In this document: piece after piece, positions 37,506-48,442 of the stretch
How the letters are laid out: each line of letters starts with the position of its first letter
Numbering within the stretch: position 1 is the first letter of the stretch
NCBI GenBank assembly: GCA_007133195.1
Contig: SLNH01000433.1
Coordinates: forward strand, 1 to 59,228
Reading direction: 5' to 3'
DNA from: Nannocystineae bacterium
Lineage (GTDB): Bacteria > Myxococcota_A > Polyangia > Haliangiales > Haliangiaceae
Length of the DNA: 59,228 nucleotides
Notes under the pieces: generated by a model
Database searches by the model: none
Told to the model about the DNA's origin: nothing
The model's input: only the letters and a program-made list of their open reading frames with translations
Program-made: the position numbers and the translations under genes

Positions 37506-39605
37506 TCAGGCGAGGTCGAAGGCTTTGAGGAGAAAGGCGTAGGACAGGGCCACCTCCTCGAGGTGAGAAAACCGCCCCGACGGGCCCCCGTGACCTGCGC
37601 TCATCTCGGTTTTGAACAGGAGCATCGTGTCGGCCTGCCACGCCTGCCGGAGCCTGGCGACCCATTTGGCCGGCTCCCAATAGGTCACCCGGGGATCGGT
37701 GAGCCCGGCGGTGACCAAGAGGTGCGGATATTTGCGGGGCTCGACGTTGTCGTAGGGCGAGTACGACAAGATCGTGTGATAGGCGGCCTCGTCCTCGATG
37801 GGGTTGCCCCACTCGGGCCACTCCGGCGGCGTGAGCGGCAACTCGGGATCGGACATCGTGGTGAGCACGTCGACGAAGGGGACGTTGGCGACGGCCGCGC
37901 GAAACAGATCCGGGCGCATGTTCAGCACCGCCCCGACGAGCAAGCCGCCGGCGCTGCCGCCGTGCATGGCGAGCCTTCCGGCCTCCGTGTAGCGCGCGCG
38001 GACGAGGTATTCCGCGCTGGCGATGAAGTCGTAAAACGTGTTTGGCTTGTTTTCGAGCTTTCCGTCGTCGTACCAGCGCTGACCGCGCTCGCGGCCGCCG
38101 CGGACGTGGGCGATGGCGAACACGAAGCCCCGATCGACGAGGCTCAGCCGGTTTGGTGAAAATCCGGCCGGCACCATGATCCCGTACGAGCCATAGCCGA
38201 ACAGCAAAAGCGGCGCGCTGCCGTCCACCGGGGTGTCCCGGCGGTGCAGGACGGAGATTGGGACGACCTCCCCGTCGTGCGATGGCGCGAAGTGGCGCGC
38301 GACCACGTACGCGGCGGGATCGTGACCGCTCGGGATCTCCTGCTCTTTGCGCAGCGTCCGCTCGCGGGTCTGCATGTCGTAGTCGTAGATGCGGGGCGGC
38401 GTCGCGAGCGACGAATACGCAAACCGGAGCGTGGTCGTGTCGAACTCGAAGCCGGGAACCAGGCCGAGCTCGTAGGCCTCCTCGTCGAACGTGATCGCGT
38501 GCTCCTCGCCGTCGTGGACGCGGCAAACGACGATGCGGGGCAGCGCGTTCTCTCGCTCGAGCCGCACGATGAAGTCCCGAAACACGAGCATGTCGCTTAT
38601 GAGGCGGCCCTCTCGGTGCGGCACGAGGTCCTGCCACTGCGGTCGGCCCGGGTCGTTCAGGGGCGCCTCGGCGATCTTGTAGTCCCTGTCGCCCCCGGCG
38701 TTCGTGCGGATCAGCCAGCGGTCGCCCTGATCGCTCACGTCGTATTCCACATCGCGCTCGCGCGGCTGGATGAGCCGCGGCTGTGCCGCCGGGTGCTCGG
38801 CGTAAAGCACGCGAACCTCCGAGGTGGTGTGGTCGAACGCCTTGATGGCGATGAAGCGCCCGCTCTCCGTCCGCTCCACCGCGACGAAAAACCCGGGATC
38901 GGGCTCTTCGTACACGAGCTCGTCGCGCGCCTGGTCGTCGCCGAGGCGGTGACGGTAGACCCACTTCGGCCGGTGCTCGTCGTCGAGCACGGTGTACAGC
39001 AGCGTCTGGCTGTCTGCACCCCACGCCAAGCTGCCCTGAGCGCCCTCGATGCGCTCGGGCAGGCGCTCTTCGGTGTCTAAGTCGATGACGGAGACGGTGT
39101 AGATCTCCGAGCCCTTGGTATCGACGGCGACGGCCAGGCGCCGGTGATCCGGGCTGTGCCGGCAGGCGGCGATGCGGTAGTAGGCCAGCCCCTCGGCCTC
39201 GCGGTCGCCATCGAGGAGGATCTCCTCCGCCGAATCCTGTTCCGTCGCGTCGCCGGCGGCTGATCGCCTGGCGAAGATGGGATACTGGCCGCCCACGCGA
39301 AACCGCCTGTAGTAAAGGTAGGGGCCGTCGCGAAGCGGCACGCTCTCGTCGTCCTCCTTGATGCGGGCCTTGAGCTCGGAAAATAGCTCTTCCCGCAGGC
39401 CGCGCGCGGGCCCCAGCACCGCCTCGGTGTGCGCGTTTTCGCGCTCCAAATACGCCCGGATGTCCGGGTCGAGGCGTTCCGGATCCCGCACGACCTCTCG
39501 CCAGTTGGGATCGCGAAGCCAGGCGTAAGGATCCTCGCGCTCGTGTCCGTGCTGGCGATGAATGTCGGTGTGGGCGGCGGCGACCGGGGGTTGGGGGCGA
39601 TTCAT
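37506..39605 (-). CDS. Oligopeptidase B (prolyl oligopeptidase family S9)
   Basis: 699 residues from the ATG at 39605 (a GTG at 39614 is in frame). The N-terminal half is the seven-bladed propeller gating the active site. The C-terminal alpha/beta hydrolase has the nucleophile Ser551 in MHGGSAGG, the Asp in GLTDPRVTYWEPAKW and the His in SAGHGG, in the expected order. It cleaves after basic residues in short peptides. No signal peptide is visible, so it is cytoplasmic. It may share a transcript with the MoxR and VWA genes; a small membrane protein gene starts 360 bases upstream. Confidence 0.93.
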   Translation of the reverse strand: MNRPQPPVAAAHTDIHRQHGHEREDPYAWLRDPNWREVVRDPERLDPDIRAYLERENAHTEAVLGPARGLREELFSELKARIKEDDESVPLRDGPYLYYRRFRVGGQYPIFARRSAAGDATEQDSAEEILLDGDREAEGLAYYRIAACRHSPDHRRLAVAVDTKGSEIYTVSVIDLDTEERLPERIEGAQGSLAWGADSQTLLYTVLDDEHRPKWVYRHRLGDDQARDELVYEEPDPGFFVAVERTESGRFIAIKAFDHTTSEVRVLYAEHPAAQPRLIQPRERDVEYDVSDQGDRWLIRTNAGGDRDYKIAEAPLNDPGRPQWQDLVPHREGRLISDMLVFRDFIVRLERENALPRIVVCRVHDGEEHAITFDEEAYELGLVPGFEFDTTTLRFAYSSLATPPRIYDYDMQTRERTLRKEQEIPSGHDPAAYVVARHFAPSHDGEVVPISVLHRRDTPVDGSAPLLLFGYGSYGIMVPAGFSPNRLSLVDRGFVFAIAHVRGGRERGQRWYDDGKLENKPNTFYDFIASAEYLVRARYTEAGRLAMHGGSAGGLLVGAVLNMRPDLFRAAVANVPFVDVLTTMSDPELPLTPPEWPEWGNPIEDEAAYHTILSYSPYDNVEPRKYPHLLVTAGLTDPRVTYWEPAKWVARLRQAWQADTMLLFKTEMSAGHGGPSGRFSHLEEVALSYAFLLKAFDLA

Positions 39606-39695
39606 GCCTCCCACGCTACCGCAGCACGGGGGGCGATCGCTGCCCGCAGCGCCACATCGCTGGCCGCCTCACCCCGAAGCGTCGATTAGAACGCT

Positions 39696-39965
39696 TCAGG
39701 AACGGCTCTTTTTGCGCCCGTGGTAGTACCCGTCCGCGATCCCATAGACCCAGGCGCCGGCTCCCGCCAGCCACGCGAGACCACCGACGAGGGGCAGGTT
39801 GCTCAGGAAGAACACGCCTCCAGCGGCGACGGCGAACACCCCCAGCGCCTTGTTCGAATCGCGATTCATGAGCTGCCCGAGCCCGGGGATGATCCCGCTC
39901 GCGACCGCGGGCACGACCCCCGCCGCAGCTGAGCTCTCAGGACGTTTGGCGAGCGCCTTCGACAT
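39696..39965 (-). CDS. Small TM2-like membrane protein
   Basis: 89 residues from the ATG at 39965; the longer frame upstream is not supported. A basic N-terminus, then GIIPGLGQLMNRDSNKALG between hydrophobic stretches and a second hydrophobic pair (GVFFLSNLPLVGGLAWLAGA), ending in a basic tail (GRKKSRS). The PGLGQ turn is typical of TM2-type small membrane proteins of unknown function. A related PGLGS motif occurs in the protein at 30696-31268. No signal peptide or catalytic motif is visible. Confidence 0.75.
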   Translation of the reverse strand: MSKALAKRPESSAAAGVVPAVASGIIPGLGQLMNRDSNKALGVFAVAAGGVFFLSNLPLVGGLAWLAGAGAWVYGIADGYYHGRKKSRS

Positions 39966-40057
39966 GGGGCGAGTATGACACGCCCGAGGGGGCCGAGCAC
40001 CCGTCCGTCCCGGCGGCCGGGCGCCGCCTGTCGGCGCGAGCCGGCGCCCGGCGCCCC

Positions 40058-40402
40058 TCAAGGCGCTTCGAACCCGCGGTCGCGACGGCCCTGCGCGCGC
40101 AGCGCCTCGAGCTTTTCGCGGATTCGCTCGCGCGCCTCCTCCGTGGCGGTCTCGTCGACCGTCGCGCTGTGCAGCCGGTCGCCTTCGAGCTCAACCCTGA
40201 GCCACCCGCCGTCGCGAACCTCGGCGGGCAGCTCGTCCGCCGGGACCACGACTTCGCGCTCGGGCGGATCGCCCACGATCAGGACGGCGTGCTCCCCGTC
40301 CACGATGCGGTCTAGCACCGCGACCTCATACGAGGCGTCGAGCCCGGCGATGATGAGCCAGAGGCACGCGTGACACAGCCACCAAAACAGGTTCCGTCTC
40401 AT
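40058..40402 (-). CDS. DUF3006-type small membrane-anchored protein
   Basis: 114 residues with one N-terminal membrane helix (FWWLCHACLWLII). The rest is a small beta domain (VAVLDRIVDGEHAVLIVGD, then EVVVPADELPAEV) followed by a charged helix. This sequence resembles DUF3006, a small domain frequently found next to ComEC/MBL-type proteins. The next gene upstream in transcription order (40474-41757) is exactly such an MBL protein, only 71 bases away, which supports the assignment. Function is unknown; a partner or inhibitor role for the MBL enzyme is a guess from context. Confidence 0.75.
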   Translation of the reverse strand: MRRNLFWWLCHACLWLIIAGLDASYEVAVLDRIVDGEHAVLIVGDPPEREVVVPADELPAEVRDGGWLRVELEGDRLHSATVDETATEEARERIREKLEALRAQGRRDRGFEAP

Positions 40403-40473
40403 ACCCCCGTTGTCGGGAGCGCGCGCCGAAAGTTGCTAGTGGGCCCGGAAAACTTTCCGCGCGCCGCCGCGCG

Positions 40474-41757
40474 CTACTCGATGCAGGCGAGCCCCTCGGC
40501 CTTGATATCCGCGACGCGGGACTCCCCGAACCCGTGAACGCGGTGCAGGCCGTCCAAGCTCTCGTAGGGGCGCTCTTCGATGATTCGCTCGGCTCGAGCC
40601 GGCCCCGTATGCGCCAGCTCCTGGAGCTCTTCTTTGGACGCGCGGTTTATGTCGATGCAGCCGTCGGCACTCCCGGTGCCGGCTCCGCCCGTGTCGGCCA
40701 CCGCGAGCGCGTCTCCCTGCTCTTCGATCTCGTATCCGTCGCCGTTTGTCCGCACGACGATGGTGCCGCTCGTGGGCGTACCGTAAATGTCGATCCCGAG
40801 CTCCTCGATACGCGAGATCACCTCGGCGTGGGGATGGTCGTACTGGCTGTCCTTCGCGGCGCTGTACACGACGACCTCCGGGGACACGGCGCGCAAAAAC
40901 GCCGATGACGACGAGGTTCGCGACCCGTGGTGGCCGAGCTGAAGGAGCTGGGCGGCGAGCGCATCGAGCGGTCCGTCCGGCGCGTCGCCTGACGCATCCT
41001 CGGCCGCCTCCCCGGCCGCCTCCCCTTCGGCGCCATCGGCGGCCGCCACCGCGTCCTCGCCGGCGCCAGCCGCCTTGGCCCACGCGATCATGCCCGCCTC
41101 GTGCTCCTCCTCCGCGTCCCCGGTGTAGACCGCGGCAAACTCCCCGTAGCGCACGCGCAGAGCGAGGTTGTCGTGCACGTGGGCGGGGTGTCGCTCCGGG
41201 TTTAGGACCTCCACGATGAGATCGCCAAACTCCTCGACCGCGCCGGCCTTGGGCTCGTGATAGCCGGTTCCCTCGGTCTCGAGCACGGCGTCGACCGCGC
41301 GCTCGAAGGTCGCCGACTCGTGCTCGTAGCCGCTCATCCACACCTCGCCGACGTCGAACGCCTCCACGACCTCGGGAACCTGTCCGAGGTGATCCGCGTG
41401 CGGGTGGCTGATCGCCACGACGTCGATCTCGCTCACGCCCGCGCCGCGAATGTAGGGCACGACGTCGTCGCGCTGCCAGTGCCCCGCGTCGATGAGGATG
41501 GTGCCCTCGGGGGCACGAATCAGGGTGGCGTCCGCCTGGCCGACGTCGAAGTGGTGAAACACCGCTTCACCCACCGGCGGATGCTCGGGGATCTCCCGCT
41601 CGGGCTCCTCGTCCGCCGGCTCGGCGAGATCCGTAGGCGCTTCGTAGCGCTCCTGCTCTTGCCGGGGGCAGCCGCTCCCCAACACCATCGCGACCACGAG
41701 GAGCGCCGCGGGCGGCGCGAGGGCGGGGCGCGCCCGCACGGATATGTCACGCGTCAT
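40474..41757 (-). CDS. Secreted lipoprotein: ComEC-like MBL domain fused to ComEA-like HhH domain
   Basis: 427 residues. The signal peptide ends in the lipobox LGSGC (Cys30), followed by an acidic linker. The metallo-beta-lactamase fold has the zinc motif SHPHADH at 117-123, then GDAEEEHE and LGHHGSRTSSS, as in the ComEC C-terminal nuclease-like domain. An acidic Ala/Glu/Gly insertion lies between the last two blocks. The C-terminal ~60 residues are two helix-hairpin-helix motifs like ComEA (DINRASKEELQEL, then GFGESRVADIKAEG). A lipid-anchored DNA-binding nuclease-like protein outside the inner membrane is the natural reading. A DUF3006-type gene follows 71 bases later. There is no ComEC membrane channel here. 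Confidence 0.85.
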   Translation of the reverse strand: MTRDISVRARPALAPPAALLVVAMVLGSGCPRQEQERYEAPTDLAEPADEEPEREIPEHPPVGEAVFHHFDVGQADATLIRAPEGTILIDAGHWQRDDVVPYIRGAGVSEIDVVAISHPHADHLGQVPEVVEAFDVGEVWMSGYEHESATFERAVDAVLETEGTGYHEPKAGAVEEFGDLIVEVLNPERHPAHVHDNLALRVRYGEFAAVYTGDAEEEHEAGMIAWAKAAGAGEDAVAAADGAEGEAAGEAAEDASGDAPDGPLDALAAQLLQLGHHGSRTSSSSAFLRAVSPEVVVYSAAKDSQYDHPHAEVISRIEELGIDIYGTPTSGTIVVRTNGDGYEIEEQGDALAVADTGGAGTGSADGCIDINRASKEELQELAHTGPARAERIIEERPYESLDGLHRVHGFGESRVADIKAEGLACIE

Positions 41758-41810
41758 GAGCGGGAATGCTAGCAGCTCGTGTGAGGCATTCTCAAAACAA
41801 TCTGGTGCGT

Positions 41811-43406
41811 TCAAAACCACGTGGTCACGCCGACGCTCATCAGCGTGTAACCCGACGAATACTCGCCCGCGTTGAACGGGCTCTGAAACTGATTCGTGCG
41901 GTCGCGGAGCGGCTGGATGGGGTCGGGCTGCTCTCGCTGCGCCATGGTGGGCGGCGAGTCCCCGCCGTCGCAGCTCGGCTGACTCGTGTCCGTCTGACAC
42001 GCTTCGACGCGACGATCGGGCTGGAGCACGGCGCCCCCGCCCGCGTCGACCCGAAGGCGCGGCGTCACGTAGGAGAGCCCGGCGGCCAGCGTGGTCTTGG
42101 AGTTCCCGTCGATGTCGAGGCGGGTGTACTGAGTGGGGGCGGCCGCGGTGTCGTAGGCCGCGCCCGCGCTCGCGACGAGGCCGCGCCCGTCGCCCATGGG
42201 AAACAAATACGAGCCGCCGAGCCGGAACGAAAACGTGTCGCGAAAGTGGTGGCGAAGCCGCTGATCCCGCATGGGCAGCCCCGTTAGCCCCGATTCGCCG
42301 TCTACGATGAGCTCGTAATCCGACGCCGTGCCCGATGACCAATTTTCCCACTTGATGTCGAATTCGATGTCGGCGCGCTCGCGGCCCTCGTCCTCCCAGA
42401 TCCAGCGCGCGCCGGCGCCGAGAGACTGGGGCAGCTTGAAGGTCACGCAGGTCTTGAGGGCGTCGAGCTCGCCGCCGGGAGCGCAGGTGGCTTCGTCGTC
42501 CGCCACGGGCCGGATGAAGTCCTGCTCGCCCTCGAAGCCGAGATCGTAGCCGAGCACGGCCGCTCCCTCGCCCTGAGCGCTCGCCCGCGCCGAACTGCTG
42601 TAGCTCGCGCCGATCTCCCATGAAGACGACGGCCGGTAGCGAGCCCCGAGGCCGAAATTCGGGACGAAGTAGTCCCAGCCCTCGACGTCGAAGTACCCGT
42701 CGCGGCCGATGTACTCCTCGTAGTTGCGAATCCCCCAGACGTAAGCCCGCGCCGAGATGTGCGCGATCCCCCACGTGAACCGCCCGCCCACGTCGAGATC
42801 GTCGGTGATCTGATAGGCCGCCCCCACGGTGGGCCCTCCCTTCAGCGCGGCCTGCTCCATGACGTCATAGCGCTGCGGCGGCGGCGCCTCGGCCCGTCCC
42901 TGCGCCGGCGATTGGGAAAACTCGTAGTCCGCGGCGAAGTTCCGCTCGGGAAACCCGTGGGGCGTGATCACGCCCGCGGCGAGGCGGAGCGGCGAGTCGG
43001 GATCGCCGAGGTCGGTGGCGAAGCCGATGAGGGGAACCGCCTGAAAGCCGGCGAAGCCCACGGCGGGATCGGTTTGATCCGTGACTTCGGGAAACGGCTC
43101 GCCCACGTAGCTCGGCTCGTCATCCTCCCCGGTGGGCCGGTAGGTACCCTCGCGCTGGAACGACAGCGACATGCTGATGAAGTTCGAGCCGAGCTGGAGC
43201 ATGTTCCCCTCGGCCCCGGCCAGACCGGCCGGGTTGTGCACGAGCGCGGACACATCGTCGGCCTTGACCATGAACGCTCCGGCGCGAGCCTGCGCCTGCG
43301 GACCGTAACCGGGCACGAAGATGGCGCCGGCGTGCGCCGCCGATATGCCCGTCAGCGACGCGATCGCAGCCGCCGAAACCGCGAGTTTCCCGATCGGCGT
43401 GCTCAT
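41811..43406 (-). CDS. FadL/OmpP1-type outer-membrane transport protein
   Basis: 531 residues with signal peptide (SLTGISAAHA). The N-terminal plug holds the NPAGLAGAEGN stretch characteristic of FadL family proteins, which import long-chain fatty acids or aromatic hydrocarbons. The remainder alternates residues like a barrel and ends in Trp-Phe. An extended loop rich in acidic residues (TGEDDEPSYVGEPFPEVTDQTD) and a Cys pair (ATCAPGGELDALKTC) are extra features. Its stop lies 53 bases upstream of the MBL–HhH gene start. The substrate is not predictable from sequence. Confidence 0.88.
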   Translation of the reverse strand: MSTPIGKLAVSAAAIASLTGISAAHAGAIFVPGYGPQAQARAGAFMVKADDVSALVHNPAGLAGAEGNMLQLGSNFISMSLSFQREGTYRPTGEDDEPSYVGEPFPEVTDQTDPAVGFAGFQAVPLIGFATDLGDPDSPLRLAAGVITPHGFPERNFAADYEFSQSPAQGRAEAPPPQRYDVMEQAALKGGPTVGAAYQITDDLDVGGRFTWGIAHISARAYVWGIRNYEEYIGRDGYFDVEGWDYFVPNFGLGARYRPSSSWEIGASYSSSARASAQGEGAAVLGYDLGFEGEQDFIRPVADDEATCAPGGELDALKTCVTFKLPQSLGAGARWIWEDEGRERADIEFDIKWENWSSGTASDYELIVDGESGLTGLPMRDQRLRHHFRDTFSFRLGGSYLFPMGDGRGLVASAGAAYDTAAAPTQYTRLDIDGNSKTTLAAGLSYVTPRLRVDAGGGAVLQPDRRVEACQTDTSQPSCDGGDSPPTMAQREQPDPIQPLRDRTNQFQSPFNAGEYSSGYTLMSVGVTTWF

Positions 43407-43492
43407 AGCAAGCGATGAGCATACCTCAAGTGGGCCCGCGAGGGCAGGACGAATGAGCGGGCGTCCGGACCGATCCGCGCGCCGCCGGTCGG

Positions 43493-45430
<1,938 letters not shown>

Positions 45431-45564
45431 GCTCTTTCCTCTAAACGTTCGGACGCGCCCAGGACCGCGGGGCGCGGCTTAGATCTGCTCGCGCGCGAGG
45501 CCGGTTGCCGACGAACATGCCGGCGCGGCCCCGGACGCGACGCGTCTCCCCATTCCGATCGACG

Positions 45565-46290
45565 TTAGCTGGCGCACTCGGGGTGGCCCGGCGGGAACAG
45601 GGTGTCGAAGTCGTAGACGTCCAGGAGAAACTGCAGGTAGATCGACGTGGGGTAGACGCGCTCGCGCACGTCCCCGGTGCGCCACGCGATGTCGCGGATG
45701 GCGGTCGATCCGCAGGTGTCGAGCACGTTGCGAACGGCGCGATTTCGAAACCGCTGCTGCCAGTGGGCCAGTCGTTCCATGGTGCAGCGCCCCGGGGCGC
45801 CGCAGTTGAAATGAAACGTGTCGTACCACCAGGGCCCGTCCTCGACGAAATCCGAATCGCCCAGTTCGGAGATCCTCACGGCGGCTGAAAAACCGTTTTC
45901 GCCGCGCGCGCGCGCCGTGACCTCGTGCTCGCCCGGGTCGAGGTCGACGTAAAAGCACTCGGTCGCGCGCTGGGGCGATTTGTAAAGCCGGTCGTCCCCG
46001 ATGGTGACCCACATCTCGCCAGGCGTGGGACCGATGCGAATCTCATAGCGCTTTTGTGACCCCGTCGCGCTGCCCGCGTCGTCGGGCGCCTCCTTGCAGT
46101 CGCAGCGGCGCGAGGTGCACAGGGGGCCGACGAGATCCGCGTCGGTCACGTCGAGCAGCCGCTCGTCAGGTGAAGGCAGATCGGAGCCGCCGCAGGCCGC
46201 GACGAACACCGAAATCGTGACTAGCGAGGCGGCCGCGAGCGCCACTGATGTGCGCCGCCCCCCTCGGTGGGCTTTGCGGTGGTCGCGCAT
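45565..46290 (-). CDS. Lipoprotein, unrecognised
   Basis: 241 residues from the ATG at 46290; the longer frame starts inside non-coding DNA. The signal peptide ends in VFVAAC (Cys33). An early Cys cluster (GPLCTSRRCDCKE) is followed by a beta-rich domain with GEHEVTARARGENGFS, resembling bacterial carbohydrate- or PEGA-like folds only loosely, then a Trp/Arg-rich helix (HWQQRFRNRAVRNV) and a final Cys (HPECAS). I do not recognise the family. It is transcribed toward mnmG, 134 bases away, and diverges from the BamD-like gene. Confidence 0.75.
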   Translation of the reverse strand: MRDHRKAHRGGRRTSVALAAASLVTISVFVAACGGSDLPSPDERLLDVTDADLVGPLCTSRRCDCKEAPDDAGSATGSQKRYEIRIGPTPGEMWVTIGDDRLYKSPQRATECFYVDLDPGEHEVTARARGENGFSAAVRISELGDSDFVEDGPWWYDTFHFNCGAPGRCTMERLAHWQQRFRNRAVRNVLDTCGSTAIRDIAWRTGDVRERVYPTSIYLQFLLDVYDFDTLFPPGHPECAS

Positions 46291-46424
46291 GGAGGCCGCA
46301 GTATAGCCCGGAAGCTCGTGCCCTTGGCAAACCGCGGGGGCCCGGTTCGGCAACGTTCGCGCCACCCGGCGGGTCCAAGGAGCGGGCCGATCGCCGCGTT
46401 TTGCCCGGCGCCCGGCCGCGAGCA

Positions 46425-46453
46425 TTGACCTGCTTTCAACATCGCACTATAGA
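46425..46453 (+). promoter_or_regulatory. Sigma-70-type promoter for the bamD-like/TPR pair
   Basis: TTGACC at 46425-46430 and TATAGA at 46448-46453 are separated by exactly 17 bases. The expected start of transcription (~46460) leaves only ~11 bases before the ATG at 46471. This is the cleanest -35/-10 pair I see in the window. Confidence 0.75.
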
Positions 46454-46470
46454 ATGCGGGAGTTCTTCGT

Positions 46471-47316
46471 ATGCATGGTCACATCAAAGCGCCGCGCCGG
46501 CCGTGGGAGATCCTGCTCACCCTCGGCCTCGCCCTGGCCCTGGGCTGCGGCGGGTCGCAAGGTCCGAGCGTGGAGTTTCAGGTCTCGGCCGAGAGGAACT
46601 ACGAGCGCGGGATGGAGAGCCTGGACGAGGAACGCTGGGAGGAGGCCGCTGCCTACTTCCAGTTCATAGGCGCCAATTTCCCCTACTCGCGCTACGCGGT
46701 GCTCGCCGAGCTGCGCCTGGCCGACGCTCAACTAGGCGCCGGCGAAAACCGCACGGCCATCGAGGGCTACCGGAGCTTCCTCACCCTTCATCCGACGCAC
46801 GAGAAGGCGCGCGACGGCTACGTGGCTTATCGAATGGCCCTCGCCTACGCGGAGCTGCTCCCCGGCGACTGGCTGCTCGCGCCCCCGTCCTACGAGCGCG
46901 ACCTGGAGCCGGCCGTTCACGCGCATCGCCATTTGTCGCGTTTCGTCCGCCAGTACGACGATTCGCCCTACATGGACGACGCGCGCGAGCTCCTCGCGAA
47001 GGTCAACCTCCACCTGGCCCGGCACGAGTGGTACGTCGCCAACTTCTACTGGGATCGAGGCGAGCCCATGGGTACGGTGATTCGACTCCGCAGGCTCCTC
47101 GAGCGCCACGCCGAAACGGAGCTGGACGGCGACGCGCTGTGGCTGCTCGGCCGCGCCTACGTCGAGGTCGAGATGCACGACCGGGCCCGGCGGACCTGGC
47201 AGCGCCTCGTCGATGAGCACCCCGACCACGACAAGGTCACGGCGGCGCAAGAAGAGCTCGCCAGCCTGCCGGCGGGCCAGGAGGGCGCGGCCGGCACGGA
47301 TGCCCGCGATGGTTGA
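46471..47316 (+). CDS. BamD-like outer-membrane assembly lipoprotein
   Basis: 281 residues. A signal peptide ends in the lipobox LALGC (Cys26). The mature part is a superhelix of TPR-like helical pairs ([40 protein letters not shown]), matching BamD/ComL. BamD is the essential lipoprotein of the beta-barrel assembly machine. The C-terminus ends in a Gly/Ala-rich tail. A consensus promoter precedes it, and its stop overlaps the start of the TPR gene by eight bases. Other TPR lipoproteins (YbgF/CpoB type) are similar, so the symbol is withheld. Confidence 0.85.
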   Translation: MHGHIKAPRRPWEILLTLGLALALGCGGSQGPSVEFQVSAERNYERGMESLDEERWEEAAAYFQFIGANFPYSRYAVLAELRLADAQLGAGENRTAIEGYRSFLTLHPTHEKARDGYVAYRMALAYAELLPGDWLLAPPSYERDLEPAVHAHRHLSRFVRQYDDSPYMDDARELLAKVNLHLARHEWYVANFYWDRGEPMGTVIRLRRLLERHAETELDGDALWLLGRAYVEVEMHDRARRTWQRLVDEHPDHDKVTAAQEELASLPAGQEGAAGTDARDG

Positions 47317-48058
47317 CGAGCGCCTGCGCAGGTTGATCGCGCTCGGACGTGAGCACTATCACGCCCGAGAGTACGAGGAGGCCGCCCGCTACCTGGAAGA
47401 GGTCATCCGCGAGCACCGGCAGTTCCCGGACATCTTCAACATGCTCGGGGTGATCTACTACGACCAGGGCCGATTCGGGGAAGCCGAAGCGGCGTTCGAG
47501 GAGGCGCTCGGGATCAACCCGAACTACACCGAGGCGGCGCTAAACCTCTCGGTCACCTACAACGACCGCGGGAAGTACCAGCAGGCCCGTGAGCTCTACG
47601 GCCGGATGGTGAGCCGCACCCAGGCCGAGCAGGAACGCCTCGACCCGTTCGCGCGCGGCAAGATCGCGAACATGCACGCCGACCTCGGCAATGCCTACGC
47701 GGGCGTCGGCCTTTACGAACGGGCGATCCACGAGTATCGAAAGGCGCTCGAGCTTTGCCCGGACTTCGCGGACCTGCGCACCCAGCTCGGCCACATCTAT
47801 CGGGACAAGGGCGATCCCGAAGCGGCGCTTACGGAGTATCGCATGGTCCAGGACAGCCGGCCCGAGTATGTGCCTGCCAGCGTGGCCATCGGGGTGACCC
47901 TGTTTTCGCTCGCGCGCGTGAGTGAAGCGATCGCCGAGTGGGAGGCGGTCTTGGAGCGAGCCCCCGACAACAAGCCGGCGCGCCTTTACTTGCGCATGGT
48001 CCGCGACGATCCCAATCCGCCCAAGCCGGGCAGCGCGCTCCGCGACGCCGACGACTAG
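47309..48058 (+). CDS. TPR-repeat protein coupled to the BamD-like gene
   Basis: 249 residues from the ATG at 47309, overlapping the previous stop by eight bases; an ATG nine bases earlier is an alternative. It consists of about six tetratricopeptide repeats ([41 protein letters not shown]). There is no signal peptide, so it is cytoplasmic or loosely associated. TPR proteins act as scaffolds, and the coupling suggests a role near envelope assembly (inference). The C-terminal ~15 residues are Pro/Asp-rich. Confidence 0.88.
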   Translation: MVDERLRRLIALGREHYHAREYEEAARYLEEVIREHRQFPDIFNMLGVIYYDQGRFGEAEAAFEEALGINPNYTEAALNLSVTYNDRGKYQQARELYGRMVSRTQAEQERLDPFARGKIANMHADLGNAYAGVGLYERAIHEYRKALELCPDFADLRTQLGHIYRDKGDPEAALTEYRMVQDSRPEYVPASVAIGVTLFSLARVSEAIAEWEAVLERAPDNKPARLYLRMVRDDPNPPKPGSALRDADD

Positions 48059-48061
48059 TTT

Positions 48062-48106
48062 TGACGCCCAGGTCAGCTTCCACAGTGGCGCCTGAGTCAC
48101 GCGTCA
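48062..48106. terminator. Nested inverted repeat between convergent genes
   Basis: TGACGC (48062-48067) pairs with GCGTCA (48101-48106), and inside it CAGG (48069-48072) pairs with CCTG (48091-48094). It lies between the TPR gene and the opposing membrane-protein gene. TTGTTTAG follows on the plus strand. Terminator by position; weak. Confidence 0.35.
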
Positions 48107-48118
48107 TTGTTTAGCGAA

Positions 48119-48442
48119 TCAGGGCGGCGGCGGGGCCCGGGCGGGATCCGGCAACGGCCGCGAGCCGCGCGCGCGCGCCGCCTGGACCGGCTTAGCTTCT
48201 CCGATACCGAAGCCCGCTGCCCGATCGGCCGCGCGCGCGAGGGCGTCTTCGTGCTCGAGCGCCCCGAGTCGCTCCCGCTCCCCGCGGGGCCCGGACGGCC
48301 TGCGGCCAAAAATCAAGATGACGTGCGCCAGCCACAAAATCAGCCCGGCCGCGTGGACGGTGGGCGGCGCGCTGGCCGCCGAGACCGCGAGCGCATAGGC
48401 AGCGAAAGTCGTCACGCTCACGGCGGCATAAACCGCTTTCAT
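48119..48442 (-). CDS. Small membrane protein
   Basis: 107 residues from the ATG at 48442, preceded by GAGGAGGAGG with six bases of spacing, one of the best ribosome sites in the window. Two membrane segments (SVTTFAAYALAVSAASA; AAGLILWLAHVILIF) lie in the first 47 residues. The remainder is basic and Pro/Ala-rich with no motif. I do not recognise it. It may be a short helical-hairpin protein whose tail is cytoplasmic. It is convergent with the TPR gene. Confidence 0.65.
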   Translation of the reverse strand: MKAVYAAVSVTTFAAYALAVSAASAPPTVHAAGLILWLAHVILIFGRRPSGPRGERERLGALEHEDALARAADRAAGFGIGEAKPVQAARARGSRPLPDPARAPPPP

